Of a stretch of 5,603 nucleotides of DNA, positions 1-5,603 are shown piece after piece (position 1 is the first letter of the stretch; every line of letters starts with the position of its first letter). The notes below the pieces were generated by a model. The model was not told the origin of the DNA, ran no database searches, and was given only the letters and a program-made list of their open reading frames with translations. Location of the stretch: positions 1-5,603 of the forward strand of contig JAGDCQ010000128.1 of assembly GCA_017958465.1 (NCBI GenBank), in the 5' to 3' direction. This DNA is from Lachnospiraceae bacterium (GTDB taxonomy: Bacteria; Bacillota; Clostridia; Lachnospirales; Lachnospiraceae). Made by a program: the position numbers and the translations under genes.

Positions 1-2
1 AT

Positions 3-1568
3 GGAGACGGACTTTACAGATTCCGAAGCTGTCGCAAATCGAACAAGGCAGACAGCATCCTGACAGATGCGTTCACGAGAACAAGCTTTATTGATACGGA
101 AGTGGTAACAGCGGATGATGCCGTGCTCGAGGAGGCTGTGGCTACAGGCGGCACGGTTGCCAACTACATCAAGGATCTTCTGAGGAGCAAGCCCCACCTT
201 TTGTCCGCTGAAACTGAGGAGGTCCTGACCGCCCTCAGCGATTTTATGCATACGCCTTACGATGTCTATCTCCAGGCGAAGCTGTCCGACATGCGTTTCG
301 ACGATTTCACGGTAAACGGAAAGTCCTACCCCCTCGGCTACTCCCTTTTCGAGGACGAATATGAGTATGAGTGCGATACAGATGTAAGAAGGGCAGCCTT
401 CCGTAATTTCTCGGACAAGATAAAGCAGTACGAGAACGTAACCGCAACAGCCTACAACGCATATGTGACAAGAGACAAGAAAATGGCTGATCTGCGCGGT
501 TACAAGGATGTTTTCGACTACCTTCTCTTTTCCGAAAAGGTCACAAAGGATCTTTACGACAGGCAGATAGATGTGATCATGGAGAAGCTCGCGCCGCATA
601 TGCGGAAGTACGCCAACCTGATCAAAAAGGTCCACAAACTCGATAAGATGACTTATGCGGACCTCAAGCTCTCCGTGGATCCCGAATATGATCCCAGAGT
701 CAGCATCGAAGAGGCTGAGAAATACGTTGCGGACGGCCTTGCGGTCATGGGCGAAGAGTATGTTGAGATGGTTCACGAAGCCTTCAAAAACCGCTGGATA
801 GATTTCGCGACAAATGACGGAAAGAGCACAGGCGGCTTCTGCGCAAGCCCTTACGGCGTGCCTGCATCCTTTATCCTCCTCTCCTGGCAGAACAGGATGG
901 CCGACGTTTTCACACTGGCTCATGAGCTGGGACATGCCGGACATTTCAGGCTCTGCAACAATGCGAAGGGCTACTTTGACACACAGGTTGGACAGTATTT
1001 TGTGGAGTCCCCGAGTACAATGAACGAGCTGCTGCTCACAGGATACCTGGAGAAAACCAGCAACGATCCGCGGTTTAAGCGCTGGGTGCTCAGCTGTACA
1101 GTTGGGAAGACCTATTATCACAACTTTGTGACACACCTCCTTGAAGCCGCTTATCAGCGCGAAGTATACAAGATAATAGATGCCGGCGAAAGCGTGCAGG
1201 CAGAGACTTTGTCCGATATCTACAAGGATGTGCTCACGAAATTCTGGGGAGATACAGTGGAGCTCACGGAAGGTGCCGAGCTTACCTGGATGCGCCAGCC
1301 TCACTATTATATGGGCCTGTACTCCTATACCTATTCCGCAGGTCTTACCATCGCTACAAAGATGAGCAAGAGGATCCTTACAGAGGGCGAAACCGCGGTA
1401 AACGACTGGAAGAAAGCCCTTGCAGCCGGCAGCACCGTTACACCTCTTGAGTTTGCTAAGATGGCGGGTGTCGACATTTCGACGGACGGCCCGCTTGTAG
1501 AGACCATCGAATATATTGGTTCCCTCATCGACGAAATGTGCAGGCTGACAGAAGAGATGGAAGGCTGA
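3..1568 (+). CDS. pepF: Oligoendopeptidase F-type zinc metallopeptidase (peptidase family M3), 5' end missing
   Basis: This is a cytosolic zinc endopeptidase that cleaves short peptides, typical of PepF in Bacillota. Residue numbers count from the codon at base 3. The zinc site HELGH is at residues 307-311 (bases 921-935). The third ligand is probably Glu335 in FVESPST, 28 residues after the first His, the usual M3 spacing. The conserved C-terminal segment PHYYMGLYSYTYSAGL (about 433-448) fits the M3 motif that places the catalytic His and Tyr residues by the substrate. The part seen has 521 residues against about 600 for the family, so roughly the first 80-100 are outside the window. GTG at 102 is an unlikely start: no Shine-Dalgarno precedes it and the frame stays open upstream. 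Before about base 45 this frame reads unlike PepF while frame 1 reads better, so a one-base deletion is suspected and the gene may be broken. Family assignment is firm; exact peptide specificity is unknown. Confidence 0.92.
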   Translation, partial: GDGLYRFRSCRKSNKADSILTDAFTRTSFIDTEVVTADDAVLEEAVATGGTVANYIKDLLRSKPHLLSAETEEVLTALSDFMHTPYDVYLQAKLSDMRFDDFTVNGKSYPLGYSLFEDEYEYECDTDVRRAAFRNFSDKIKQYENVTATAYNAYVTRDKKMADLRGYKDVFDYLLFSEKVTKDLYDRQIDVIMEKLAPHMRKYANLIKKVHKLDKMTYADLKLSVDPEYDPRVSIEEAEKYVADGLAVMGEEYVEMVHEAFKNRWIDFATNDGKSTGGFCASPYGVPASFILLSWQNRMADVFTLAHELGHAGHFRLCNNAKGYFDTQVGQYFVESPSTMNELLLTGYLEKTSNDPRFKRWVLSCTVGKTYYHNFVTHLLEAAYQREVYKIIDAGESVQAETLSDIYKDVLTKFWGDTVELTEGAELTWMRQPHYYMGLYSYTYSAGLTIATKMSKRILTEGETAVNDWKKALAAGSTVTPLEFAKMAGVDISTDGPLVETIEYIGSLIDEMCRLTEEMEG

Positions 1569-1609
1569 ACCGGGACCGGGGGCCAAGGCACCGGGGCGAA
1601 GGCTGAACC
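1560..1609. repeat. 12-base direct repeat spanning the pepF stop codon
   Basis: The 12-mer gaaggctgaacc occurs at 1560-1571, where it includes the TGA stop of the peptidase gene, and exactly again at 1598-1609. The 26 bases between are G/C-rich and hold two near-identical accgggg blocks. This looks like a small local duplication. A weak hairpin between the cggg blocks (1571-1580) and the cccg blocks (1608-1619), followed by the T-rich 1624-1630, might act as a poor terminator for the peptidase gene, but the pairing is interrupted and I do not call it. Confidence 0.6.
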
Positions 1610-1641
1610 CGCGCTCCCGCAATTCTTTTTCGAAAAAAGTG

Positions 1642-1670
1642 TTTACATACCCTTTGAATAATGCTAATAT
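1642..1670 (+). promoter_or_regulatory. Sigma-A type promoter with extended -10
   Basis: The -35 box TTTACA (1642-1647) matches the consensus TTGACA at five of six bases. A 17-base spacer leads to the -10 box TAATAT (1665-1670), preceded by TGc at 1662-1664, an extended -10 element. Transcription would start near 1677, leaving a leader of about 39 bases before the ATG at 1716. The surrounding sequence is AT-rich. This is the only strong promoter I see in the window, and it points to the zinc-ribbon gene at 1716. Confidence 0.8.
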
Positions 1671-1700
1671 TAGTCTAGTTACAAATAAATCTTATTTTTT

Positions 1701-1707
1701 GGGAGGG
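1701..1707 (+). promoter_or_regulatory. Ribosome binding site of the 1716 gene
   Basis: GGGAGGG lies 8 bases before the ATG at 1716. It is a strong Shine-Dalgarno in an otherwise A/T-rich leader. It fixes the start at 1716 and fits efficient translation. Confidence 0.75.
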
Positions 1708-1715
1708 ATTTTATC

Positions 1716-2159
1716 ATGGCTTTTTGTCCTAAATGTGGTGCTCAGGTTGAGGAAGGAACTCCTTTCTGTCCTAAGTGTGGTGCTGCTCTTAACGGCGGCG
1801 CAGCAGCAGTTGACCAGTTCGATCATACTGCTGAATTCGATGCAGAAGATGTTTCTAACAACAAGTGCTACGCACTGCTTCCTTACCTTCTTGGTATCGT
1901 AGGCATCCTGGTTACAGCGCTTATCAGCAAGGATTCACCTTATGTTCAGTTCCATCTCCGTCAGGCTATCAAGTATACCGTAGTTAACTCGCTTCTTGGT
2001 ATCTGCGCGGTTGCTCTTGTCTGGACGATCCTTGTTCCTATCGCTGCAGGTATCGGCGCACTTATTGTATTTGTCCTGAAGATCATAACCGTATTCCAGA
2101 TCTTCGGCGGCAAGGCTGTTGAGCCCGCTATCATAAGAAATCTCGGTTTCTTAAAGTAA
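1716..2159 (+). CDS. Zinc-ribbon membrane protein with DUF4870-like domain
   Basis: This is a 147-residue protein of unknown role. The N-terminus is a zinc ribbon with two CxxC knuckles, Cys4/Cys7 and Cys18/Cys21, expected to hold one zinc ion. A linker rich in Asp and Ala (about 25-49) joins it to a membrane domain with likely helices near 51-70, 84-108 and 109-130. The segment KDSPYVQFHLRQAI (72-85), just after the first helix, and the end IFGGKAVEPAIIRNLGFLK resemble DUF4870/Tic20-like small membrane proteins, in which a short charged stretch with His and Gln follows helix one. That is a remembered family resemblance, not a search result. The gene has its own strong promoter, strong ribosome site and strong terminator. 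Its codons favour T-ending forms (GCT, CTT, GTT, CCT), unlike the neighbours, which suggests high expression. The ribbon should face the cytosol. No partner or substrate can be read from the sequence. Confidence 0.88.
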   Translation: MAFCPKCGAQVEEGTPFCPKCGAALNGGAAAVDQFDHTAEFDAEDVSNNKCYALLPYLLGIVGILVTALISKDSPYVQFHLRQAIKYTVVNSLLGICAVALVWTILVPIAAGIGALIVFVLKIITVFQIFGGKAVEPAIIRNLGFLK

Positions 2160-2173
2160 TTAACAATTTCTCG

Positions 2174-2201
2174 AAGGTGCCGGCAGACCGGCACCTTTTT
2201 T
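2174..2201 (+). terminator. Strong intrinsic terminator after the 1716 gene
   Basis: GGTGCCGG (2176-2183) pairs perfectly with CCGGCACC (2188-2195) around a four-base loop CAGA. AA at 2174-2175 and TT at 2196-2197 extend the stem to ten pairs. A run of six T covers 2196-2201. It begins 15 bases after the TAA stop and should end most transcripts from the promoter at 1642. Confidence 0.92.
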
Positions 2202-2212
2202 GATGTTTGAGA

Positions 2213-2238
2213 CCGGCAGGGAGAAGCCTGCCTGTCGG
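2213..2238 (+). promoter_or_regulatory. Second hairpin just before the ribosome site of the 2250 gene
   Basis: CCGGCAGG (2213-2220) can pair with CCTGTCGG (2231-2238, one G-U pair). Alternatively, GGCAGG (2215-2220) pairs with CCTGCC (2227-2232) around the loop GAGAAG. There is no T run after it, so it is not a terminator. Its 3' arm abuts the Shine-Dalgarno at 2240-2244. The octamer gaccggca is shared with the terminator (2186-2193 and 2211-2218), so the two structures could partly exchange strands. A role in translation or read-through control is inference only. Confidence 0.4.
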
Positions 2239-2239
2239 A

Positions 2240-2244
2240 AGGAG
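2240..2244 (+). promoter_or_regulatory. Ribosome binding site of the 2250 gene
   Basis: AGGAG, preceded by GGA, lies 5 bases before the ATG at 2250. It supports that start, which places the first CxxC of the zinc ribbon at residues 3-6, as usual for such proteins. Confidence 0.7.
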
Positions 2245-2249
2245 TTTAA

Positions 2250-2957
2250 ATGTACTGTACAGAATGCGGCAGTGAGCTGCCTGTTAACAACAATATCTGC
2301 CCAAATTGCGGCCATATGACAGCACCGGCAAAACAGCGGGTTGGAACGGGTTTTTGCGTTTCTGCCGCAGCAACTGCGGCATTTGGGCTGGTTTTGCTCA
2401 TCGTTTACTACCTGATCGTCTTTGGGATCATATACCCGGGTGGCGCGGTCATCTTTATCGGAGGGGGAACAAGGGAGACCATTTTGACCATTCTCAATGT
2501 CCTGCTGGTGGCGGCTGTTGTGGCGGGATTTGCGCTGCTTGGGAAAGCACCGGTGGTACTTGGCATTGCCTCGATAGCTGATGCTTCCTTGCGTCTCATT
2601 CAGAGTGTCATAACCTTGATCAGGCTGAGCTCTATTGGGGGGACCACCTTGCGTTATCTTATTTTACGGTCCGTTGGTGTGCTGTTTTACGTCGGGATCG
2701 TGCTTATTGTTCTTGCCATTTTTCTTAAGAATGATATGAAGAGAGGGCTTGCCATTGCCGGAACTGTCTGCTTTGGTATTCTGATCCTTTCTTCTTTTGG
2801 AAACTTTAACGTTCTTTTTTATGGGATGGGAGGAGGCTACAAGTTTACACTTCTGTCCACGGCGTCGGGAATATTCATTAATCTTGCGTATTTAATTGCG
2901 GGGATAGGCCTTTCAGTTGCATACTCATCCCAAAAGGACCCTTACAGAAAGTATTGA
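2250..2957 (+). CDS. Zinc-ribbon multi-pass membrane protein, function unknown
   Basis: This 235-residue protein is not one I recognise. It begins with a zinc ribbon, Cys3/Cys6 and Cys17/Cys20, with the same ten-residue spacing as the ribbon in the 1716 gene product. The rest is hydrophobic: likely membrane segments near 36-60, 78-97, 101-125 (less sure), 137-159, 166-183 and 199-224, with a glycine-rich stretch at 64-73. The tail SSQKDPYRKY is short, basic and probably cytosolic. The two ribbon proteins are similar only in the ribbon; the membrane parts do not look alike. Codon use is ordinary for the region, unlike the 1716 gene. The gene follows a strong terminator with no convincing promoter in the 50 bases between, so it depends on read-through or on a promoter I cannot see. 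The next gene starts 7 bases after its stop. Confidence 0.8.
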   Translation: MYCTECGSELPVNNNICPNCGHMTAPAKQRVGTGFCVSAAATAAFGLVLLIVYYLIVFGIIYPGGAVIFIGGGTRETILTILNVLLVAAVVAGFALLGKAPVVLGIASIADASLRLIQSVITLIRLSSIGGTTLRYLILRSVGVLFYVGIVLIVLAIFLKNDMKRGLAIAGTVCFGILILSSFGNFNVLFYGMGGGYKFTLLSTASGIFINLAYLIAGIGLSVAYSSQKDPYRKY

Positions 2958-2964
2958 AAAAGCT

Positions 2965-3333
2965 ATGGAAAAACGTATAAAGTCGTATCTTGCACGGGTT
3001 GACGCCCTGCTCGCCGCCATAAAGAGCAAAGAGGCTGCTCCGGATATGGAGGAAACAATACAGGAACACCTCACGCAGATAGGTTTTTTCGCCCACGAGA
3101 GGCTGATCCACCTTATTGTCACGGCGCTTTTCGCTATTCTCGAGATGCTTGCGCTGTTCATGGCACTGGTGACTGGAAATATCGCGGCTGTAGTGCTGGC
3201 GGTGGCTGTTCTCGTGCTTCTTGTCCCCTACGTGAGACATTATTATATACTTGAAAATGGCGTGCAGAGGATGTATTCTCAATACGACGAGCTTATAAAA
3301 CTTAAATCTGCACAGCAAAACGGAGGATGGTAA
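2965..3333 (+). CDS. Small two-helix membrane protein, function unknown
   Basis: This 122-residue protein matches no family I know. Residues 1-45 are charged and helical in character (Lys, Arg, Glu and Ala rich), possibly amphipathic or coiled-coil. Two hydrophobic helices follow, about 46-68 and 70-90, joined by the turn TGN, then a polar tail (91-122) with several Tyr, Lys and Gln. A helical hairpin with both ends in the cytosol is likely. ATG at 2965 is chosen because it lies 7 bases after the stop of the 2250 gene, which suits translational coupling; its Shine-Dalgarno is weak. The alternative TTG at 2917 would add 16 residues and overlap the previous gene by 41 bases. The stop overlaps the start of the next gene in TAATG, so the two are probably translated together, and the protein may assist or anchor a neighbour, though nothing in it says which. 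Confidence 0.72.
   Translation: MEKRIKSYLARVDALLAAIKSKEAAPDMEETIQEHLTQIGFFAHERLIHLIVTALFAILEMLALFMALVTGNIAAVVLAVAVLVLLVPYVRHYYILENGVQRMYSQYDELIKLKSAQQNGGW
3322..3326 (+). promoter_or_regulatory. Ribosome binding site that decides the nucleotidase start
   Basis: GGAGG lies directly against an ATG at 3327 (no spacing) but six bases before the ATG at 3333. Normal spacing therefore points to 3333, which shares its A with the TAA stop of the 2965 gene (TAATG, 3331-3335). Confidence 0.75.
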
Positions 3334-4802
3334 TGGGTAAGGCAAAATCCAGAAAACTGACTATTTTACACTCGAACGATCTTCACGGCGACTTCTTCCC
3401 GAAGGAAAAAGACGGGGTGGAAAGCGGCGGACTGAGCCGCCTTGCGGGCTACGTTGAAAAAACACGCAGGGAAGAGGAAAACGTGATCTATGCCATAGCC
3501 GGAGACATGTTCAGGGGATCCGTCATAGACTCCGAATTCTGCGGCCTTTCCACTATAGACCTGATGAACAACCTCAGGCCGGACGTGGTCACCATCGGAA
3601 ACCATGAGGTGGACTATGGCTTTGCGCACCTGCTTTTCCTTGAAAAATGCGCAAAATTCCCCATCGTAAACGCAAACCTCTTCATCACCATAAACAACTC
3701 CAGGGTGTTCATGCCCTACATAAATATCGATGTAGGCGGGATAAAGGTCATGTTCATCGGGATCTTGACCGAGGAAGTGCTGGCCTCCACCAAGTCCGAG
3801 AGGATCATCGGAACCTTCATAGGCCTTGAGGATGCGGTGAGGGAAGTAGGTATCATCTGCGATAACTACAGGACCACACGTACGGACTACACAGTCCTCC
3901 TTACGCACATCGGCTACGAAAACGACATCAAACTTGCCAAGATGCTGAACCCCGACTGGGGCGTAAATATGATCATCGGCGGGCATTCCCACACCTTTAT
4001 GGAGGAACCCACTGTGGTGAACGGGATCCCCATCGTCCAGGCCGGAACCGGCACAGGAGTGATCGGAAAGGCAGAGATAGAGCTTAAGGGCGATAACGGC
4101 GGTGTTGAAAGCTTCAAATGGAGCTGCGTTCCCATCAATCCCGAGACTGCGCCGGAAGACTCCATCATGTCTGAACTTTTGGACAGCTACAAGACCCAGA
4201 CCGATACAAAATACAAGAGGGTCATCACACGATGGGCGCGGAGGCTCACACACCCTGCAAGGGAGCAGGAAACAGAGATGGGCAACCTCTACGCCGACGC
4301 CCTTGCCGACGAGGCCAGCTACGACGTGATGTTCATGGGCTCCGGCAGTATCCGCAAAAAAGAAGTGGGCCCGGTGATCGAATATCAGGATCTTGTGGAA
4401 AACACGCCCTTCGACGGTGCCATACATATGCTGGAGGTTACCGGAGAACAGCTGCGCCGCATAGTCATGCACCTTATGCGTGATGACGCGTGGGTGGGGG
4501 AGACGGAGTTCTATCAGGTTTCGAAAAACCTGCGCATCACCTACAGAAAGTCCACCCATACCTTAGAGAGCCTGACTTTCAAAGGGGAAGAAGTGACAGA
4601 CGATATGCGGATAAAGATAGGTGTGCAGGACTACCACTTCAAGAACTTTACGGATTTCTTCGGCGTTCCCGTTGAAGAAGTGTCGAAAAACATGAAACCA
4701 AGGGTGGTGGCAACCTCCGAGCAGAACCTGATCATGGAGTATTTCTCAACAAATGACGGGCTTGATGCGAAGGTAGACGGCAGGATCACAGTCCTTGACT
4801 GA
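3333..4802 (+). CDS. 5'-nucleotidase/2',3'-cyclic phosphodiesterase family metallophosphoesterase, cytosolic
   Basis: This 489-residue enzyme resembles UshA/CpdB: a metallophosphoesterase domain (about 8-260) and a 5'-nucleotidase C-terminal domain (about 290-489). All two-metal ligands are visible: Asp16 and His18 in SNDLHGD, Asp58 in AGDMF, Asn90 in GNHEVDYG, His192 in LLTHIGY, and His218 and His220 in GGHSH. His91 and Asp94 match the catalytic His-Asp pair of UshA. Such enzymes remove phosphate from nucleotides, cyclic nucleotides or related esters. There is no signal peptide: the mature-type strand KLTILHSNDLHG starts near residue 8, so it should act in the cytosol, unlike periplasmic UshA. 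In the C-terminal domain SGSIRKK (337-343) stands where NxGGIR is usual, and the GGDG-type substrate loop is replaced by QDYHFKNFTDFFG (432-444), so the true substrate may not be a nucleotide. ATG at 3333 is preferred to 3327 from ribosome-site spacing. The start overlaps the 2965 gene, and the permease follows after 51 bases. Confidence 0.92.
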   Translation: MGKAKSRKLTILHSNDLHGDFFPKEKDGVESGGLSRLAGYVEKTRREEENVIYAIAGDMFRGSVIDSEFCGLSTIDLMNNLRPDVVTIGNHEVDYGFAHLLFLEKCAKFPIVNANLFITINNSRVFMPYINIDVGGIKVMFIGILTEEVLASTKSERIIGTFIGLEDAVREVGIICDNYRTTRTDYTVLLTHIGYENDIKLAKMLNPDWGVNMIIGGHSHTFMEEPTVVNGIPIVQAGTGTGVIGKAEIELKGDNGGVESFKWSCVPINPETAPEDSIMSELLDSYKTQTDTKYKRVITRWARRLTHPAREQETEMGNLYADALADEASYDVMFMGSGSIRKKEVGPVIEYQDLVENTPFDGAIHMLEVTGEQLRRIVMHLMRDDAWVGETEFYQVSKNLRITYRKSTHTLESLTFKGEEVTDDMRIKIGVQDYHFKNFTDFFGVPVEEVSKNMKPRVVATSEQNLIMEYFSTNDGLDAKVDGRITVLD

Positions 4803-4843
4803 CACGGATAAAAAGGTTTTTGCTGCGGCTAAGCCCGCGGTAC

Positions 4844-4847
4844 GGAG
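4844..4847 (+). promoter_or_regulatory. Ribosome binding site of the permease gene
   Basis: GGAG lies 6 bases before the ATG at 4854. The 51-base gap after the nucleotidase stop has a short G/C hairpin (about 4823-4840) but no T run, so no terminator separates the two genes. Confidence 0.6.
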
Positions 4848-4853
4848 TTTTAC

Positions 4854-5603
4854 ATGAAAAAAATAGCTGCTTTTTTCAAAAAAGAGATGATGCTGACGCT
4901 GTCGCTTGTTGCGGCAGCGTTGGCTCTTATTATCACGCCTCCCACAAAGGCGCTGCTGAAGGACATAGACTGGCGGACGCTTGGCACCCTCCTTATGATG
5001 CTCTGCGTACTGGAGGGCTTTAAGCAGGAAAAACTGCTTTCCCCGCTGGTAAGGCTGTCTTCGCACTTTAAGACGCCGGTCACCCTTTCGCTCTTTCTGG
5101 TGTTTGGGGTGTTCTTTTCCTCTATGTTCGTGACAAACGACGTTTCCCTTATCATCTTTGTACCTCTCACGATCATGATATTCCGCGGCGCAGGCCTTGA
5201 AAAATACATCCTGCCAATCATTACCATGCAAAACATCGCGGCGATAAGGGGCTCGCTCCTTATGCCTTTTGGAAGCCCGCAAAACCTCTTCCTTTACGGG
5301 AAAGCAGGGGTGAGCGTATGGCACTTTATGCTCCATATGGCACCGCTCTGCGTGATGTCAGCGGCCCTTATAGTCGTCTTTATCCTTGTGATCTACAGGA
5401 AGAGCGAGGTAAAGCACCTGGAGGTGGACCCCGAGCTTGTAAAGAAGGAGGGGAGCTTTACCCTTAAAAAAGCCGTTTATTACGCGCTTTTCCTCCTTGT
5501 CATCGGTGTCATCGTCACAAGGACAAGGTTCTGGTATATCGCCATAGCGATAGTATTGCTTTCAATCCTTGCGGTAGACAGGAAGATCTTCATCAAGGTG
5601 GAC
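4854..5603 (+). CDS. SLC13/citrate-transporter-like anion permease, 3' end missing
   Basis: This is an integral membrane transporter of the ion-transporter superfamily (SLC13, CitMHS, ArsB/NhaD relatives), which usually moves di- or tricarboxylates or other anions with Na+ or H+. The first 250 residues are seen and the frame is still open at the edge; full members have about 370-450. Likely helices lie near 14-28, 41-54, 75-92, 96-110, 116-130, 156-180, 204-221 and 227-241. Two family signatures are visible: MFVTNDVSLIIFVPLT (91-106), the unwound-helix motif with Asn-Asp, and GSLLMPFGSPQNLFLYG (133-149), the second reentrant motif ending in PQN-LYLY-type sequence. Residues 127-144 read NIAAIRGS...PFGSPQN where related permeases, as I recall them, have AANLGS...PIGNPQN, so ligand selectivity may be altered. 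It probably shares a transcript with the nucleotidase. Family is well supported; the substrate is unknown. Confidence 0.88.
   Translation, partial: MKKIAAFFKKEMMLTLSLVAAALALIITPPTKALLKDIDWRTLGTLLMMLCVLEGFKQEKLLSPLVRLSSHFKTPVTLSLFLVFGVFFSSMFVTNDVSLIIFVPLTIMIFRGAGLEKYILPIITMQNIAAIRGSLLMPFGSPQNLFLYGKAGVSVWHFMLHMAPLCVMSAALIVVFILVIYRKSEVKHLEVDPELVKKEGSFTLKKAVYYALFLLVIGVIVTRTRFWYIAIAIVLLSILAVDRKIFIKVD

Noticed and set aside
102..104. GTG as the true start of the peptidase
   Set aside because: There is no ribosome site before it, the frame is open upstream, and the protein would lack part of the family's N-terminal domain.
1639..1902. An 87-codon + strand frame starting inside the promoter region
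   Set aside because: It starts at the -35 box and overlaps the zinc-ribbon gene in another frame, with no Shine-Dalgarno.
3327..3329. ATG at 3327 as the nucleotidase start
   Set aside because: GGAGG directly abuts it with no spacing. ATG at 3333 has six-base spacing and the usual TAATG overlap.
2878..3345. A 155-codon open frame on the - strand over the small membrane gene
   Set aside because: The + strand frame here has helical membrane segments and stop/start coupling to both neighbours. The - frame has no ribosome site or motif.
3366..4559. A 397-codon open frame on the - strand opposite the nucleotidase
   Set aside because: It lies wholly within a gene with complete catalytic motifs, has no ribosome site that I see, and its translation is His/Val/Gly-rich with no recognisable domain. 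It is a shadow of codon bias in the + strand gene.
4823..4840. A G/C hairpin between nucleotidase and permease as a terminator
   Set aside because: The stem is only about six pairs with a wobble and is not followed by a T run.
4746..5336. A 196-codon open frame on the - strand opposite the permease start
   Set aside because: Very basic, Lys/Arg/His-rich translation with no family features. It mirrors the hydrophobic codons of a clear transporter on the + strand.

Overview
The window looks like chromosomal DNA of a Clostridia-type Bacillota bacterium, possibly Lachnospiraceae-like. The clues are strong purine-rich ribosome binding sites, zinc-ribbon membrane proteins, a PepF-type oligoendopeptidase and tightly packed genes on one strand. 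This placement is inferred from gene content and style, not from a marker gene. All six supported genes are on the + strand. No RNA gene, CRISPR array, insertion sequence or phage gene was seen, and no gap between genes exceeds 300 bases.

Layout: (1) The window opens inside an M3-family zinc oligopeptidase (PepF type) whose N-terminus lies outside. The first ~45 bases look as if one base is missing. (2) A 147-base gap carries an exact 12-base direct repeat at the end of the peptidase gene and then a near-consensus sigma-A promoter with an extended -10. (3) This promoter drives a 147-residue zinc-ribbon plus membrane-domain (DUF4870-like) protein. Its codon use differs from its neighbours, and it ends at a strong intrinsic terminator, so it looks like a well-expressed single-gene unit. 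(4) After the terminator comes a compact run of four genes: a second zinc-ribbon multi-pass membrane protein, a 122-residue two-helix membrane protein, a UshA/CpdB-like 5'-nucleotidase-family metallophosphoesterase without a signal peptide, and an SLC13/citrate-transporter-like permease that runs off the right edge. Gaps are about 7 bases, a 1-base stop/start overlap (TAATG), and 51 bases, so co-transcription is likely.

Functional reading: the peptidase trims peptides in the cytosol. The nucleotidase-family enzyme probably hydrolyses a phosphate ester in the cytosol, and the permease moves an anion such as a di- or tricarboxylate. Why these two sit behind two uncharacterised membrane proteins is not evident. 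I see no clear new system. The points most worth checking are the apparent frameshift at the left edge, the divergent substrate motifs of the nucleotidase and the permease, the two adjacent but differently regulated zinc-ribbon membrane genes, and the tandem hairpins between them.
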